The notes: generated from the sequence alone by a model not told the origin. A stretch of DNA of 64,000 nucleotides from Streptomyces sp. HmicA12 (GCF_000373565.1 NZ_KB891805.1:62001-126000); one strand, 5' to 3'; positions 1 through 8,632 are shown, numbered from the stretch's first letter. Program-made: numbers and translations.

Positions 1-28
1 TCGCCTCCGTCTCGTGCGTTGAGGGGGC

Positions 29-841
29 GTGACACTTCAGCAAGAGATCGTCGGCAACGCCATGCAGATGGCCGTGGTGAACCTCCAGCCCGGCCAGACC
101 GTCTACTGCGAGGCCGGAAAGTTCCTGTTCAAGACGGCGAACGTGAGCATGGAGACCCGGCTGTCCGGCCCCTCCCAGGGAGGCGGACAGCAGGCGCAGG
201 GCGGCGCCCCCGGCATGGGCGGCATGCTCCGCCAGGCCGTGGGCACGGCCATGCAGGTCGGCCAGCGCGCGCTCGCCGGCGAGTCGCTCGCCTTCCAGTA
301 CTTCACGTCGCAGGGCGAGGGCACGGTCGGCTTCGCGGGCGTGCTGCCCGGCGAGATGCGCGCCCTGGAGCTGGACGGCACGCGCGCGTGGTTCGCCGAG
401 AAGGACGCCTTCGTCGCCGCCGAGTCGAGCGTCGAGTTCGGCATCGCCTGGCAGGGCGGCAGGACGGGGCGCAGCGGAGGCGAGGGCTTCGTCCTGGAGA
501 AGTTCACCGGGCGCGGCACCGTGATCATCGCGGGCTCCGGCAACTTCATCGACCTGAACCCGGCGGACTTCGGCGGCCGCATCGAGGTCGACACCGGCTG
601 CATCGTCGCCTTCGAGGAGGGCATCCAGTACGGGGTCCAGCGCATCGGCGGCCTCAACCGCCAGGGCATGATGAACGCGGTCTTCGGCGGTGAGGGCCTG
701 TCCCTCGCGACGCTGGAGGGCAACGGCCGGGTGATCCTGCAGTCCATGACCATCGAGGGCCTGGCCAACGCCCTGAAGAAGGCCCAGGGCGGCGACAAGC
801 AGGGACCGACGGGCGGCCTGTTCTCCACCCACACCGGCTGA
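29..841 (+). CDS. AIM24 family protein
   Basis: The 270-residue product belongs to the AIM24/TIGR00266 family, a beta-rich fold of unknown biochemical role. The N-terminal block NAMQMAVVNLQPGQTVYCE, a Gly/Gln-rich loop near residues 50-65, and the closing LKKAQGG region followed by a short tail are family-like. There is no signal peptide or membrane segment, so it is presumably cytosolic. GTG at 29 is the first possible start after an in-frame TGA at 20-22. That TGA may be the stop of a gene truncated by the window edge, and the purine run GAGGGGG abuts the start. Tandem AIM24 genes are common in streptomycetes, so the upstream gene could be a paralog, but this cannot be seen here. Family call firm, function unknown. 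Confidence 0.85.
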   Translation: MTLQQEIVGNAMQMAVVNLQPGQTVYCEAGKFLFKTANVSMETRLSGPSQGGGQQAQGGAPGMGGMLRQAVGTAMQVGQRALAGESLAFQYFTSQGEGTVGFAGVLPGEMRALELDGTRAWFAEKDAFVAAESSVEFGIAWQGGRTGRSGGEGFVLEKFTGRGTVIIAGSGNFIDLNPADFGGRIEVDTGCIVAFEEGIQYGVQRIGGLNRQGMMNAVFGGEGLSLATLEGNGRVILQSMTIEGLANALKKAQGGDKQGPTGGLFSTHTG

Positions 842-988
842 GTCCGTACGGCCTCGAAGGACGCCCCACGCAGGGGAGTTTCGCGTGACCGACCGGTAGC
901 GGGCGCGATCATGCCGCGGGTACGGTGAGCGCCGCCCCCGCGAGAGCCGCCGAAGTCTCCGCACGGCCCCGCCCTCCCGGAGACCTCC

Positions 989-1894
989 TTGAGCAGCCTC
1001 GCCCTGCCCGCACCCCGATCCCGCGCCTGGCTGACCGACGTGCCCGTCCTCGCGGTCGCCGTCGTCTGGGGCGCCAGCTATCTCGCGGCCAAGGGCGTCA
1101 CCACCGAGTCGACGGTGCTCGCCGTCCTGGTCCTGCGCTTCGGGATCGTGCTGCCCGCCCTCGTGTGCGCCGGATGGCGGGGGCTGCGCGCGCTGAGCGC
1201 CGCGCAGTGGCGCGGCGCCGGACTGCTCGGCCTCATCCTCAGCGGGATCTTCCTCCTGGAGACGTACGGCGTCGTCCACACCTCGGCGACCAACGCGGGC
1301 CTCATCATCAGCCTCACCATGATCTTCACCCCGCTCGCCGAGGCCGCCGTCACCCGGACCCGGCCGTCCCGCACGTTCCTCGGCGCGGCCGGACTGTCCG
1401 TGCTCGGCGTCGTGCTGCTCACCCAGGGGGGCGGTTTCACGACACCTTCGGCCGGTGATCTGCTCATGCTGCTCGCGGCCCTCGCCCGCACCGTGCACGT
1501 GCTCACGATGGCGCGGGTCAAGTCGGTCGAGGGCGCCGACGCGTTGTCGCTCACGACGGTCCAACTCGGCTCCGCCGTCCTCGTGTTCGCGCTGCTGTGC
1601 GCGGTGCCCGGCACCGGCTCCACCCCGTGGGACACGGCCGCCGCCTTCGAACCCGGCGACTGGGCAAGCCTGTTGTTCCTGTCCGTCTTCTGCACGCTGT
1701 TCGCGTTCTTCGTGCAGATGTGGGCCGTGCGCCGTACGTCCCCTTCGCGCGTCAGCCTGCTGCTCGGCACGGAGCCCCTTTGGGCGGCCGCGGCCGGAAT
1801 TGCGCTGGGTGGTGAACGGCTGGGCGCGTTGGGTGTGTTGGGAGCGGTTCTGGTGCTGGCCGGAACCAGCTGGGGCCGGCGCTCGGCAAGTTAA
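989..1894 (+). CDS. DMT (EamA) family transporter
   Basis: A 301-residue integral membrane protein of the drug/metabolite transporter superfamily, with about ten hydrophobic segments in two EamA repeats. The motif VWGASYLAAKG in the first helix and LGTEPLWAAAAGIALGGE before the last helices are hallmarks of the family. It probably exports a small metabolite or amino acid across the cytoplasmic membrane; substrate cannot be predicted. The start is TTG, chosen because a GGAG ribosome site at 979-982 lies six bases upstream and the protein then begins just before helix 1. It is monocistronic, with a long palindrome between its stop and the next gene. Confidence 0.85.
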   Translation: MSSLALPAPRSRAWLTDVPVLAVAVVWGASYLAAKGVTTESTVLAVLVLRFGIVLPALVCAGWRGLRALSAAQWRGAGLLGLILSGIFLLETYGVVHTSATNAGLIISLTMIFTPLAEAAVTRTRPSRTFLGAAGLSVLGVVLLTQGGGFTTPSAGDLLMLLAALARTVHVLTMARVKSVEGADALSLTTVQLGSAVLVFALLCAVPGTGSTPWDTAAAFEPGDWASLLFLSVFCTLFAFFVQMWAVRRTSPSRVSLLLGTEPLWAAAAGIALGGERLGALGVLGAVLVLAGTSWGRRSAS

Positions 1895-1920
1895 CTCCGG
1901 GAAAACAGGCTGCGGTTGGG

Positions 1921-1950
1921 ATTGACGCGCGTAGCTCTACGCGCGTCAAT
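1921..1950. promoter_or_regulatory. perfect 14-bp-arm palindrome at RNase start
   Basis: Arms 1921-1934 and 1937-1950 are exact reverse complements (left arm ATTGACGCGCGTAG) around a central CT. The right arm ends inside the first possible ATG of the RNase gene. TTGACG (1922-1927) and GTCAAT (1945-1950) are 17 bp apart and could be -35/-10 boxes, placing transcription start near the second ATG at 1958. It could be a repressor operator inside a promoter or an RNA hairpin masking the start. Confidence 0.7.
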
Positions 1951-2368
1951 GAAAGGCATGAAGACACCCCCACGCTTCTTCAGCGCCGTAGCCGTCGCCG
2001 CCGCCCTCCTCATCGGCGGCCCCGCCACCGTCGCCGCGCAGGCCGCCCCCACGGCCACCGTCTCCGTGCGGGCCGCCGCCGCGGTCGGCGACATCTGCCA
2101 CTCCGACCTGCCCTCCCAGGCGTACGACACCCTGGACCTGATCGAGGCGGGCGGACCGTTCCCGTACTCGCAGGACGGGACCGTCTTCCAGAACCGCGAG
2201 GGCGTCCTGCCGTCGCAGTCCACCGGCTACTACCACGAGTACACGGTCATCACCCCGGGCTCCTCCGACCGCGGCGCTCGCCGCATCGTCACCGGTGAGG
2301 CGAGCCAGGAGGACTACTACACGGCCGACCACTACGCGTCGTTCGACCTGATCGACTACTCCTGCTGA
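1949..2368 (+). CDS. secreted guanyl-specific ribonuclease (RNase Sa type)
   Basis: The 139-residue precursor has a signal peptide (residues 1 to about 33) and a mature domain closely matching RNase Sa, an extracellular guanyl-specific endoribonuclease of the N1/T1 family. The block GGPFPYSQDG, the stretch YYHEYTVITPG and the DYYTADHY segment are conserved. By alignment to RNase Sa numbering the catalytic residues are Glu97, Arg108, Arg112 and His128, and Cys50-Cys139 form the family disulfide. Start is ATG 1949 or ATG 1958; neither has a good ribosome site, and 1958 would fit a leaderless message. The palindrome at 1921-1950 overlaps the start. RNase Sa producers usually carry a barstar-like inhibitor; I recognise none nearby. 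Confidence 0.93.
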   Translation: MKGMKTPPRFFSAVAVAAALLIGGPATVAAQAAPTATVSVRAAAAVGDICHSDLPSQAYDTLDLIEAGGPFPYSQDGTVFQNREGVLPSQSTGYYHEYTVITPGSSDRGARRIVTGEASQEDYYTADHYASFDLIDYSC

Positions 2369-2385
2369 CCCGGGGAACGGCCTAG

Positions 2386-2604
2386 TCAGGCCTTCTTCTG
2401 GCTCTCGGCGGCCGCGAACAGGGCGAACGCGAGGACCACGAGCGCGATGCTGCCGTACACCTCGTGGCCGTCGAGGAAGGGGACCCGCTCCACCAGTCCC
2501 CAGCCCAGCCAGCCGGTGAACTTGTGCACCAGGCCGACGGTGCCCTGGATCAGGGCGAACATCCCGATGATCTCCAGCATCGTCCACAGCTGCTTCTTGT
2601 TCAT
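2386..2604 (-). CDS. small two-helix membrane protein
   Basis: A 72-residue hydrophobic protein with two likely transmembrane helices (about residues 9-27 and 50-66) joined by a short loop containing EVYGSIALV, and a Lys-rich C-terminus (SQKKA). I do not recognise a named family. It is transcribed divergently from the histidine kinase at 2785, with a 10-bp-arm inverted repeat between them, so it may be a target of that two-component system. Its 3' end converges on the RNase gene 17 bp away. Confidence 0.75.
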   Translation of the reverse strand: MNKKQLWTMLEIIGMFALIQGTVGLVHKFTGWLGWGLVERVPFLDGHEVYGSIALVVLAFALFAAAESQKKA

Positions 2605-2696
2605 GTCCGGAACTCTCGCCCCGCGGACCCCCCACGCACATCGGCCGCGGGGCGAGTCCCGTACGCCGCACGTCGCCGTACGGCCCGCCGCCGCGC

Positions 2697-2728
2697 GACC
2701 AAAGTCTTCGGCCCCTGCGACTTTGGTC
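2697..2728. promoter_or_regulatory. inverted repeat GACCAAAGTC-N12-GACTTTGGTC
   Basis: Two perfect 10-base arms (2697-2706 and 2719-2728) separated by 12 bases lie in the divergent promoter region between the small membrane protein and the kinase gene. Size and symmetry fit a dimeric NarL-type response regulator site, so autoregulation by the neighbouring regulator is a reasonable inference. Confidence 0.6.
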
Positions 2729-2784
2729 CCCCGGTCGCGGCGCGGGGCGGTGCGCGGGGCCCATCGTGCGTAGATTTGTCGACC

Positions 2785-4065
2785 ATGGAGGCACGGCAGG
2801 AGATACGCGCGACCGAGACCCCGGCACCGGCAGGTGAGCTGCCGCTGCCGTGGCGGCGCCGACTGCTGCCCTCGGCCGTCGCCGACGAGGTCGATCTCGA
2901 CGCCGACGGGCGCCCCGGCCGCAGACGCCGCACCGCCCGCGACTGGATCGTCGACTTCAGCTGCTTCCTCATCGCGGTGTTCTTCGGGCTGATCCTGGCC
3001 GAGCAGACCTGGGACGACCCGAACACGCCGCGTCTCCTGGCCGGGACCGACCAGGTGCTGGGTGCGTTGGCCTGCGCCGGGGTCTGGCTGCGCAGGCGCT
3101 GGCCGCTCGGCCTGGCGGTGGCCCTCATTCCGGTCGCCTTCGTGTCCAACAGCGCGGGCGGCGCGGTCATGATCTCGATGTTCACGCTCGCCGTGCACCG
3201 CCCGTTCCGGTACATCGCCTGGGTCGCGGGCGCCAACATCGCCCTGGTGCCGCTCTTCTTCTGGCTGCGGCCCGACCCCGATTCGTCGTGGCTGCTGTCG
3301 GTCACGTTCACCGTGATGATCACGGTCGCGGTCGTCGGCTGGGGCATGTTCGTGCGCTCCCGGCGCCAACTGCTGCTGTCGCTGCGGGACCGGGCCGCGC
3401 GCGCCGAGAACGAGGCGGCCCTGCGCGCGGAGAAGGCCCAGCGCCTGGCCCGCGAGGACATCGCCCGCGAGATGCACGACGTGCTCGCGCACCGCCTCAC
3501 CCTGCTCAGCGTGCACGCGGGCGCCCTGGAGTTCCGGCCCGACGCGCCCCAGGAGGAGATCGCCCGGGCCGCCGGTGTCATCCGGGAGAGCTCCCACGAG
3601 GCGCTGCAGGACCTGCGCGAGATCATCGGCGTGCTGCGGGCCGCTGACCACGGCGAGGAGTCGGGCCGCCCCCAGCCCACCCTGGCCGCCCTCGACACCC
3701 TGATCGCCGAGTCCCGCGAGGCCGGCATGGACGTACACCTCGACAACCGGGTCCCCGACCCCAAGTCCGTGCCCGCCTCGACCGGCCGCACCGCCTACCG
3801 CATCGCGCAGGAGGGCCTGACCAACGCCCGCAAGCACGCGCCCGGAGCCGAGGTCGCGGTCACCGTGACGGGCGCCGAGGGCGAGGGCCTGACGATCACC
3901 GTCCGCAACCCGCCGCCGCCCGGCGCGGTCCCGCACGTGCCCGGCTCGGGCCAGGGACTGATCGGCTTGACGGAACGGGCCACGCTCGCCGGCGGCCGGC
4001 TCGACCACGGACCCGCGCGGGACGGCGGATTCCAGGTGCGGGCATGGTTGCCGTGGAGCGGTTGA
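2785..4065 (+). CDS. sensor histidine kinase, DesK/NarX type
   Basis: The 426-residue kinase has four to six membrane segments in its N-terminal half (about residues 50-185), a helical linker, then a HisKA_3 dimerisation domain with phosphorylatable His231 in REMHDVLAHRL, and a compact HATPase domain with the N-box NARKHAPGAEV and the G-box GSGQGLIGL. It should autophosphorylate and pass phosphate to the response regulator encoded 44 bp downstream. ATG 2785 is chosen because upstream sequence in frame is intergenic; no clear ribosome site is visible and TAGATT at 2771-2776 could be a -10 box for a near-leaderless message. The signal is unknown. Confidence 0.9.
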   Translation: MEARQEIRATETPAPAGELPLPWRRRLLPSAVADEVDLDADGRPGRRRRTARDWIVDFSCFLIAVFFGLILAEQTWDDPNTPRLLAGTDQVLGALACAGVWLRRRWPLGLAVALIPVAFVSNSAGGAVMISMFTLAVHRPFRYIAWVAGANIALVPLFFWLRPDPDSSWLLSVTFTVMITVAVVGWGMFVRSRRQLLLSLRDRAARAENEAALRAEKAQRLAREDIAREMHDVLAHRLTLLSVHAGALEFRPDAPQEEIARAAGVIRESSHEALQDLREIIGVLRAADHGEESGRPQPTLAALDTLIAESREAGMDVHLDNRVPDPKSVPASTGRTAYRIAQEGLTNARKHAPGAEVAVTVTGAEGEGLTITVRNPPPPGAVPHVPGSGQGLIGLTERATLAGGRLDHGPARDGGFQVRAWLPWSG

Positions 4066-4109
4066 CGCGCCCGCACGCCGCGGATCGGAGCTTGACTACG
4101 GTGGGAGCC

Positions 4110-4775
4110 ATGAACGCGATCCGTTTGCTGCTCGTCGACGACGACCCCCTGGTCCGTTCGGGCCTGAAGATCATGCTGGGCGGAGCGGACGACGTCGAGA
4201 TCGTCGGAGAGGCGGCCGACGGGCAGGAGGCGCTGACGCTCGCCACCACGGTGCGGCCCGACGTCGTCCTCATGGACATCCGCATGCCGGCCATGGACGG
4301 CCTCACCGCGACCGAGCACCTCAGGGCCCGCGCGGACGCGCCCGAGGTCGTCGTCCTCACCACGTTCCACGCCGACGAGCAGGTACTGCGGGCGCTGCGC
4401 GCGGGCGCCGCCGGATTCGTGCTCAAGGACGCGTCCCCGGCCGACATCCTCGGCGCCGTACGCAGCGTCGCGGGCGGCGACCCGGTCCTGTCGCCCGCCG
4501 TGACCCGCCAGCTGATGACGCACGCCGCCGCCTCCGAGCGCGACGTCCGCAGGGCCGGGGCCCGCGCCCGGATCGGTGAACTGGCCGCGCGGGAGCGGGA
4601 CGTGGCCGTCGAGGTGGGCCGCGGCAAGCCGAACGCCGAGATCGCCGCGACCCTCTACATGAGCGTCGCCACCGTCAAGACACACGTCTCCCGCATCATG
4701 GCCAAGCTCGACCTCAACAACCGCGTACAGATCGCGCTGCTCGTCCACGACGCGGGACTGCTCGACGAAAGCTGA
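4110..4775 (+). CDS. NarL/FixJ family response regulator
   Basis: A 221-residue regulator with a receiver domain (residues 1-120; acidic pocket VDDDP, phospho-acceptor Asp56 in LMDIRMP, conserved Lys in VLKDAS) and a C-terminal LuxR-type helix-turn-helix (AEIAATLYMSVATVKTHVSRI). It pairs with the kinase just upstream and probably binds the inverted repeat at 2697-2728. GGGAG five bases before ATG 4110 supports the start. A short GC palindrome at 4783-4794 after the stop may act as a terminator. Confidence 0.92.
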   Translation: MNAIRLLLVDDDPLVRSGLKIMLGGADDVEIVGEAADGQEALTLATTVRPDVVLMDIRMPAMDGLTATEHLRARADAPEVVVLTTFHADEQVLRALRAGAAGFVLKDASPADILGAVRSVAGGDPVLSPAVTRQLMTHAAASERDVRRAGARARIGELAARERDVAVEVGRGKPNAEIAATLYMSVATVKTHVSRIMAKLDLNNRVQIALLVHDAGLLDES

Positions 4776-4853
4776 GAGCGACCCCCGGCCGGGGTAAATT
4801 CACAGCGTGATCCGAGAGCCGGGTGCTGTTGGGTGAAGGGGTGGGAGCGAGGC

Positions 4854-6083
4854 ATGGCAGGACCACGTCGGCGTACGGTGCGCGATCTGCGCCGCAACAA
4901 CCGGGCCACCGTACTGGGCAAGCTCTACTTCGAAGGGCCGCTCAGCAGACAGGAGTTGGGCCCGATGACGGCGCTCAGCTCCGGCTCCATCAGCAACGTC
5001 GTCTCCGAACTGGTCGCCGACGGCCTGGTCGAGGAGGCGGGGTCCGTCGACTCCGACGGCGGCCGCCCGCGCACCCTGCTGCGCGTCGCGCCCGGCAGCG
5101 GCCACCTCGCGGGAGTGGACGTCGGAGAGACCCGGGTGCGCGTCGAGCTGTTCGACCTCAGTCTCAGTGAACTCGCGCGCGTGGAAGCCCCGTTGCCCGA
5201 CGGGAAGTACGACGCCCAGGCCGTGGTCCGCCTCATCGCGACGGGGCTGACCGACGTCCTCGCCGAGGCCGACGTGACGCCCGCCTCGCTCATCGGCGTC
5301 GGCATCGGCGTCCCCGGCATCGTCGACGCGTCCGGAGCGCACGGCGCCGTCGTGCACGGCCAGACCATCGGCTGGGACGCGGTCCCGCTGGAGGCGATGC
5401 TGCGCTCCGAGGGCGAACTCCTCGCCGAGATCGCCGTGTTCGTCGACAACGGCGCCAAGACCCTCGGCCGCGCCGAGATGTGGTTCGGCGCGGGCCGCGG
5501 CGCCCGCAACGCCGTGATCACCCTCATCGGCTCCGGCGTCGGCGCCTGCGTCATCGCCGACGGCGTGCCCTACCAGGGCTCGTCCTCCAGCGCGGGGGAG
5601 TGGGGCCACACCGTCCTGCGGGTCGGCGGGCGCGCGTGCCGGTGCGGGGCGCGCGGCTGCCTGGAGGCGTACGTCGGCGCGGAGGCGCTGCTCGAACGGT
5701 GGCGGGAGGCCGGCGGCACCTGGACGTCGCCGGACGAGGAGGGCGCCCTCGCCGAACTCCTCGAAGACCCCTCCACGGCAGGGCTGTTGGACGAGACCGC
5801 GGAGTTCCTCGGCGCAGGCATCGCCGACCTGGTCAACCTGTTCAACCCCGAACGGATCGTCGTCGGTGGCTGGGCGGGGCTGCTGCTCGGACCCCGCCTG
5901 ATCGAACCGGTGCGCCGCGCCGCCGCCGCGTACGCGCTGCGCCACCCCTTCGCGCAGGTCACCGTGGAACTGGGCCGCCTCGGCACCGACGCGGTCACCG
6001 TCGGCGCGGCGACCCTGCCGCTCGCCCGCTTCCTGGAGACGGGCGGGGCGCGCCGGGAACCGATCGTCAGCGGCGCGAGTTGA
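4854..6083 (+). CDS. ROK family transcriptional regulator
   Basis: A 409-residue protein with an N-terminal winged helix-turn-helix (residues 10-75, LSRQELGPMTALSSGSISNVV) fused to a ROK sugar-binding/kinase-like domain. The zinc-binding signature CRCGARGCLEAY and the sugar-site motif GEWGHTVL are present. Members such as NagC/XylR repress sugar genes until the sugar binds. ATG 4854 has GGGAG upstream; GTG 4833 in the same frame has no ribosome site. The stop lies 59 bp before the P450 gene, which may be co-transcribed, but no sugar genes adjoin, so the regulon is unknown. Confidence 0.88.
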   Translation: MAGPRRRTVRDLRRNNRATVLGKLYFEGPLSRQELGPMTALSSGSISNVVSELVADGLVEEAGSVDSDGGRPRTLLRVAPGSGHLAGVDVGETRVRVELFDLSLSELARVEAPLPDGKYDAQAVVRLIATGLTDVLAEADVTPASLIGVGIGVPGIVDASGAHGAVVHGQTIGWDAVPLEAMLRSEGELLAEIAVFVDNGAKTLGRAEMWFGAGRGARNAVITLIGSGVGACVIADGVPYQGSSSSAGEWGHTVLRVGGRACRCGARGCLEAYVGAEALLERWREAGGTWTSPDEEGALAELLEDPSTAGLLDETAEFLGAGIADLVNLFNPERIVVGGWAGLLLGPRLIEPVRRAAAAYALRHPFAQVTVELGRLGTDAVTVGAATLPLARFLETGGARREPIVSGAS

Positions 6084-6142
6084 ACCCGGTGGGGGATACA
6101 CGTGGGGACGAGACAGGCGAAGGTCCACGGAGAGGGAGCGGC

Positions 6143-7327
6143 ATGGCTGAGATCGTCGACCTGGGCGAGTACGCGGAGGGCGGCCGGGAGGGGTTCTACG
6201 CCGACCCGTATCCCGTGTACGAGAAGCTGCGGGCCCGCGGCCCGGTCCACCAGGTGCGCACGCCGGGCCCCGGCCCGGCCGAAGAGCTGTGGCTGATCGT
6301 CGGACACGAGGCGGCGCGCGCCGCGTTCACCGACCCGCGCCTGGTCAAATCGCCGCCGTGGAGCCTGGACGACGACCTCATCGGACTCCACCTGCTCTTC
6401 GCGGACCCGCCGGAGCACGGCAGGCTGCGCTCGCTCGTCACCCGTGAGTTCACCCCGGGCCGCGTCGCGGCCCTCGCCCCGCGCATCCAGAAGATCACCG
6501 ACGAACTGCTCGACGACATGGTGCCGCGCGGCAGCGCCGACCTGATCGCGTCCCTCGCCTTCCCGCTCCCCTTCGTCGTCATCTGCGAGCTGCTCGGCGT
6601 GCCCGACATCGACCGCGACCGGTTCCGCCGGATGTCGACGCAGGTGGTGGCCCCGACGTCCGACGAGGAGGCGTACGCGGCCCATGCCGAGATCGCCGGG
6701 TTCCTGGACGAGCTGATCGAGGACAAGCGGAGCACGGCACCGGCCGACGACCTGCTGAGCGCCCTGATCCGCACGACGTCCGAGGACGGCGACCGCCTCT
6801 CCCGGGACGAACTGCGCGGCATGGCCTTCCTGCTGCTCGTGGCCGGCCACGAGACGACGGTGAACCTGATCGGCAACGGCGTCCGCGCACTCCTCGACCA
6901 CCCCGACCAACTCGCCGCACTGCGCGCCGACATGACCCTGCTCGACGGCGCGGTGGAGGAGATGCTGCGCTACGACGGCCCGGTCGAGACGGCGACGCAC
7001 CGCTTCGCGGCCGAACCGGTGGAGATCGACGGCACGGTGATCCCGGCGGGCGCCCCCGTCCTGATCGCCATCGGCAACGCGGACCGTGACCCGGACCGCT
7101 TCCCCGAGCCCGACCGCTTCGACATCCGCCGCGAGCCCCGCGGCCACCTCGCCTTCGGCCACGGCATCCACTACTGCCTGGGCGCCCCGCTGGCCCGACT
7201 GGAGGGCCGCGGGGCGCTGCGCTCGCTTCTTGAGCGGTGCCCCGAACTGGCGTTGGACGGCGAGCCGGAGAGCTGGCTGCCCGGGGTGTTGATGCGGGGG
7301 GTTCGTTCGTTGCGGGTGAGGTGGTAG
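6143..7327 (+). CDS. cytochrome P450
   Basis: A 394-residue class I bacterial P450, probably a CYP105/107-like soluble monooxygenase. Visible signatures are the I-helix oxygen-binding motif AGHETT, the ExxR pair in EEMLRY, and the heme loop FGHGIHYCLG with the thiolate ligand Cys345. It needs ferredoxin and ferredoxin reductase, and neither is encoded in this window. Ribosome site GAGGGAG precedes ATG 6143. Substrate unknown; there are no biosynthetic neighbours, so it may be a catabolic or orphan enzyme under control of the adjacent ROK regulator. Confidence 0.92.
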   Translation: MAEIVDLGEYAEGGREGFYADPYPVYEKLRARGPVHQVRTPGPGPAEELWLIVGHEAARAAFTDPRLVKSPPWSLDDDLIGLHLLFADPPEHGRLRSLVTREFTPGRVAALAPRIQKITDELLDDMVPRGSADLIASLAFPLPFVVICELLGVPDIDRDRFRRMSTQVVAPTSDEEAYAAHAEIAGFLDELIEDKRSTAPADDLLSALIRTTSEDGDRLSRDELRGMAFLLLVAGHETTVNLIGNGVRALLDHPDQLAALRADMTLLDGAVEEMLRYDGPVETATHRFAAEPVEIDGTVIPAGAPVLIAIGNADRDPDRFPEPDRFDIRREPRGHLAFGHGIHYCLGAPLARLEGRGALRSLLERCPELALDGEPESWLPGVLMRGVRSLRVRW

Positions 7328-7341
7328 TCCGAGTGCGGGTG

Positions 7342-7485
7342 CGTGGGGGCTGGTCGCGCCCCGCGGCGGAGCCGCTGATGGACACAGCCCCGCGCCCCTG
7401 AAGGCATGCGCTGCGCGCAGCCTTCCCCGATGAGATGCCGCACGAAGTGCGCATCGCAGGGGCGCGGGGAACTGCGCGACCAGCT
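7342..7485. repeat. dispersed GC-rich intergenic repeat, copy A
   Basis: This stretch shares long blocks with 13723-13836: GCGGCGGAGCCG, GACACAGCCCCGCGCCCCTG, and GATGCCGCAC followed by a return arm. It also carries the core GGGGCGCGGGGAACnGCGCG (7458 onward) seen at 20232 and 35474. It lies between convergent genes and has internal inverted repeats, so it may serve as a transcription stop. Confidence 0.7.
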
Positions 7486-7487
7486 CG

Positions 7488-7555
7488 AGCTCCCACCTGC
7501 CCGCAGCTCCCACCTGCCCGCAGCTCCCACCTGCCCGCAGCCCCCACCTACCCGC
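7488..7555. repeat. 17-bp tandem repeat, four copies
   Basis: The unit AGCTCCCACCTGCCCGC occurs three times exactly (7488, 7505, 7522) and once with two changes (7539-7555). It directly adjoins dispersed-repeat copy A and the 3' end of the dehydrogenase gene. It is non-coding and probably a slippage-prone microsatellite-like tract. Confidence 0.85.
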
Positions 7556-7585
7556 AGCCCGCGACGAACCGGATCCGCCCCGCCG

Positions 7586-8593
7586 CTACCGGCCCCCCGC
7601 GATCTCCTCCACCCGCACCACCCGCCGCTCCCGCCGCGACACCTCACAAGCCTCCGCGACCCGCAGCGCGGCCAGCGCCTCCCACCCGTCGCACGGATTG
7701 TCCCGGGCCCCGCGCACCACATCCACGAACGCCTTCAGCTCGGCCTCGTACGCGGGCGCGAACCGTTCGAGGAACCCGGGCCACGGCTTGTCCGCGGCCG
7801 GTGGCCCGTCCGGCTCCGTGGACGCGACGGGCGTGCGGTCGTCGAGCCCGACCACGACCGTGTCCAGTTCCCCGGAGAGCTCCATCCGCACGTCGTACCC
7901 GGCTCCGTTGCACCGCGTGGCCGTGGCCGTGGCGAGCGTGCCGTCGTCCAGGGTCAGTACGACGGCGGCCGTGTCCACGTCGCCCGCGTCCCGGAACATG
8001 GCGGGCCCCGCGTCCGACCCGGCCGCGTACACCTCGACGACCTCCCGCCCGGTCACCCAGCGCAGCGCGTCGAAGTCGTGTACCAGGCAGTCCCGGTAGA
8101 GCCCGCCCGACAGCGGCAGATACGCGGCGGGCGGCGGCGCCGGGTCCGAGGTCAGGGCCCGTACGGTGTGCAGTCGCCCGAGCCGTCCCGCCCGCACGGC
8201 CTCGCGCGCCGCCGTGTACCCGGCGTCGAACCGCCGCTGGAACCCGAGCTGGAGCACGGTCCCGGCCGCCCGCACCTCGTGCAGCGCGGCCAGTGTTCCC
8301 GGCAGGTCCAGCGCGATCGGCTTCTCGCAGAAGACGGGCAGACCGGCCCGCGCCGCCCGCCCGATCAGCTCCGCGTGCGCCGATGTCGCGGCGGTGATGA
8401 CGAGCGCGTCCACGCCCCACTTGAAGAGGTCGTCGACGCTCGGCGCCGCCGTCGCCCCGATCCGGTCGGCGAGGGCCGCGGCCCGCTCCGGTTCCGCGTC
8501 GGTGACGACGAGCGAGCCGACCTCGCGGTATCGCTCCAGGACGCCTGCGTGGAAGGTGCCGATACGGCCCGTACCGATGAGTCCGATGCGCAT
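7586..8593 (-). CDS. Gfo/Idh/MocA family dehydrogenase
   Basis: A 335-residue NAD(P)-dependent oxidoreductase. The N-terminal Rossmann motif GLIGTGRIGTFHA binds the nucleotide, FCEKPIALD carries the catalytic EKP lysine, and HDFDALRW with the LGFQRRFD region fits the inositol 2-dehydrogenase-like subgroup. It probably oxidises an inositol or related polyol taken up by the ABC importer downstream of the divergent GntR gene. ATG 8593 begins right at the Rossmann strand. TTGACA on the minus strand (8629-8624) could be the -35, giving a short leader. A TTTGTC/GACAAA box at 8633 overlaps this region. Confidence 0.88.
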   Translation of the reverse strand: MRIGLIGTGRIGTFHAGVLERYREVGSLVVTDAEPERAAALADRIGATAAPSVDDLFKWGVDALVITAATSAHAELIGRAARAGLPVFCEKPIALDLPGTLAALHEVRAAGTVLQLGFQRRFDAGYTAAREAVRAGRLGRLHTVRALTSDPAPPPAAYLPLSGGLYRDCLVHDFDALRWVTGREVVEVYAAGSDAGPAMFRDAGDVDTAAVVLTLDDGTLATATATRCNGAGYDVRMELSGELDTVVVGLDDRTPVASTEPDGPPAADKPWPGFLERFAPAYEAELKAFVDVVRGARDNPCDGWEALAALRVAEACEVSRRERRVVRVEEIAGGR

Positions 8594-8632
8594 GCACCCC
8601 AACGTGCCGTCCCGCCCAGATGCTGTCAATCC

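Noticed and set aside
1..28. End of an upstream gene with TGA at 20-22
   Set aside because: Only six codons would be visible, which is too few to support a call; mentioned under the AIM24 gene only.
6143..7327. Cytochrome P450 as part of a natural-product gene cluster
   Set aside because: No synthase, ferredoxin or tailoring genes surround it, and the flanking genes are a sugar-type regulator and a polyol dehydrogenase.
7488..7555. Tandem repeat as a CRISPR array
   Set aside because: Units are 17 bp, directly adjacent with no spacers, and no cas genes are present.
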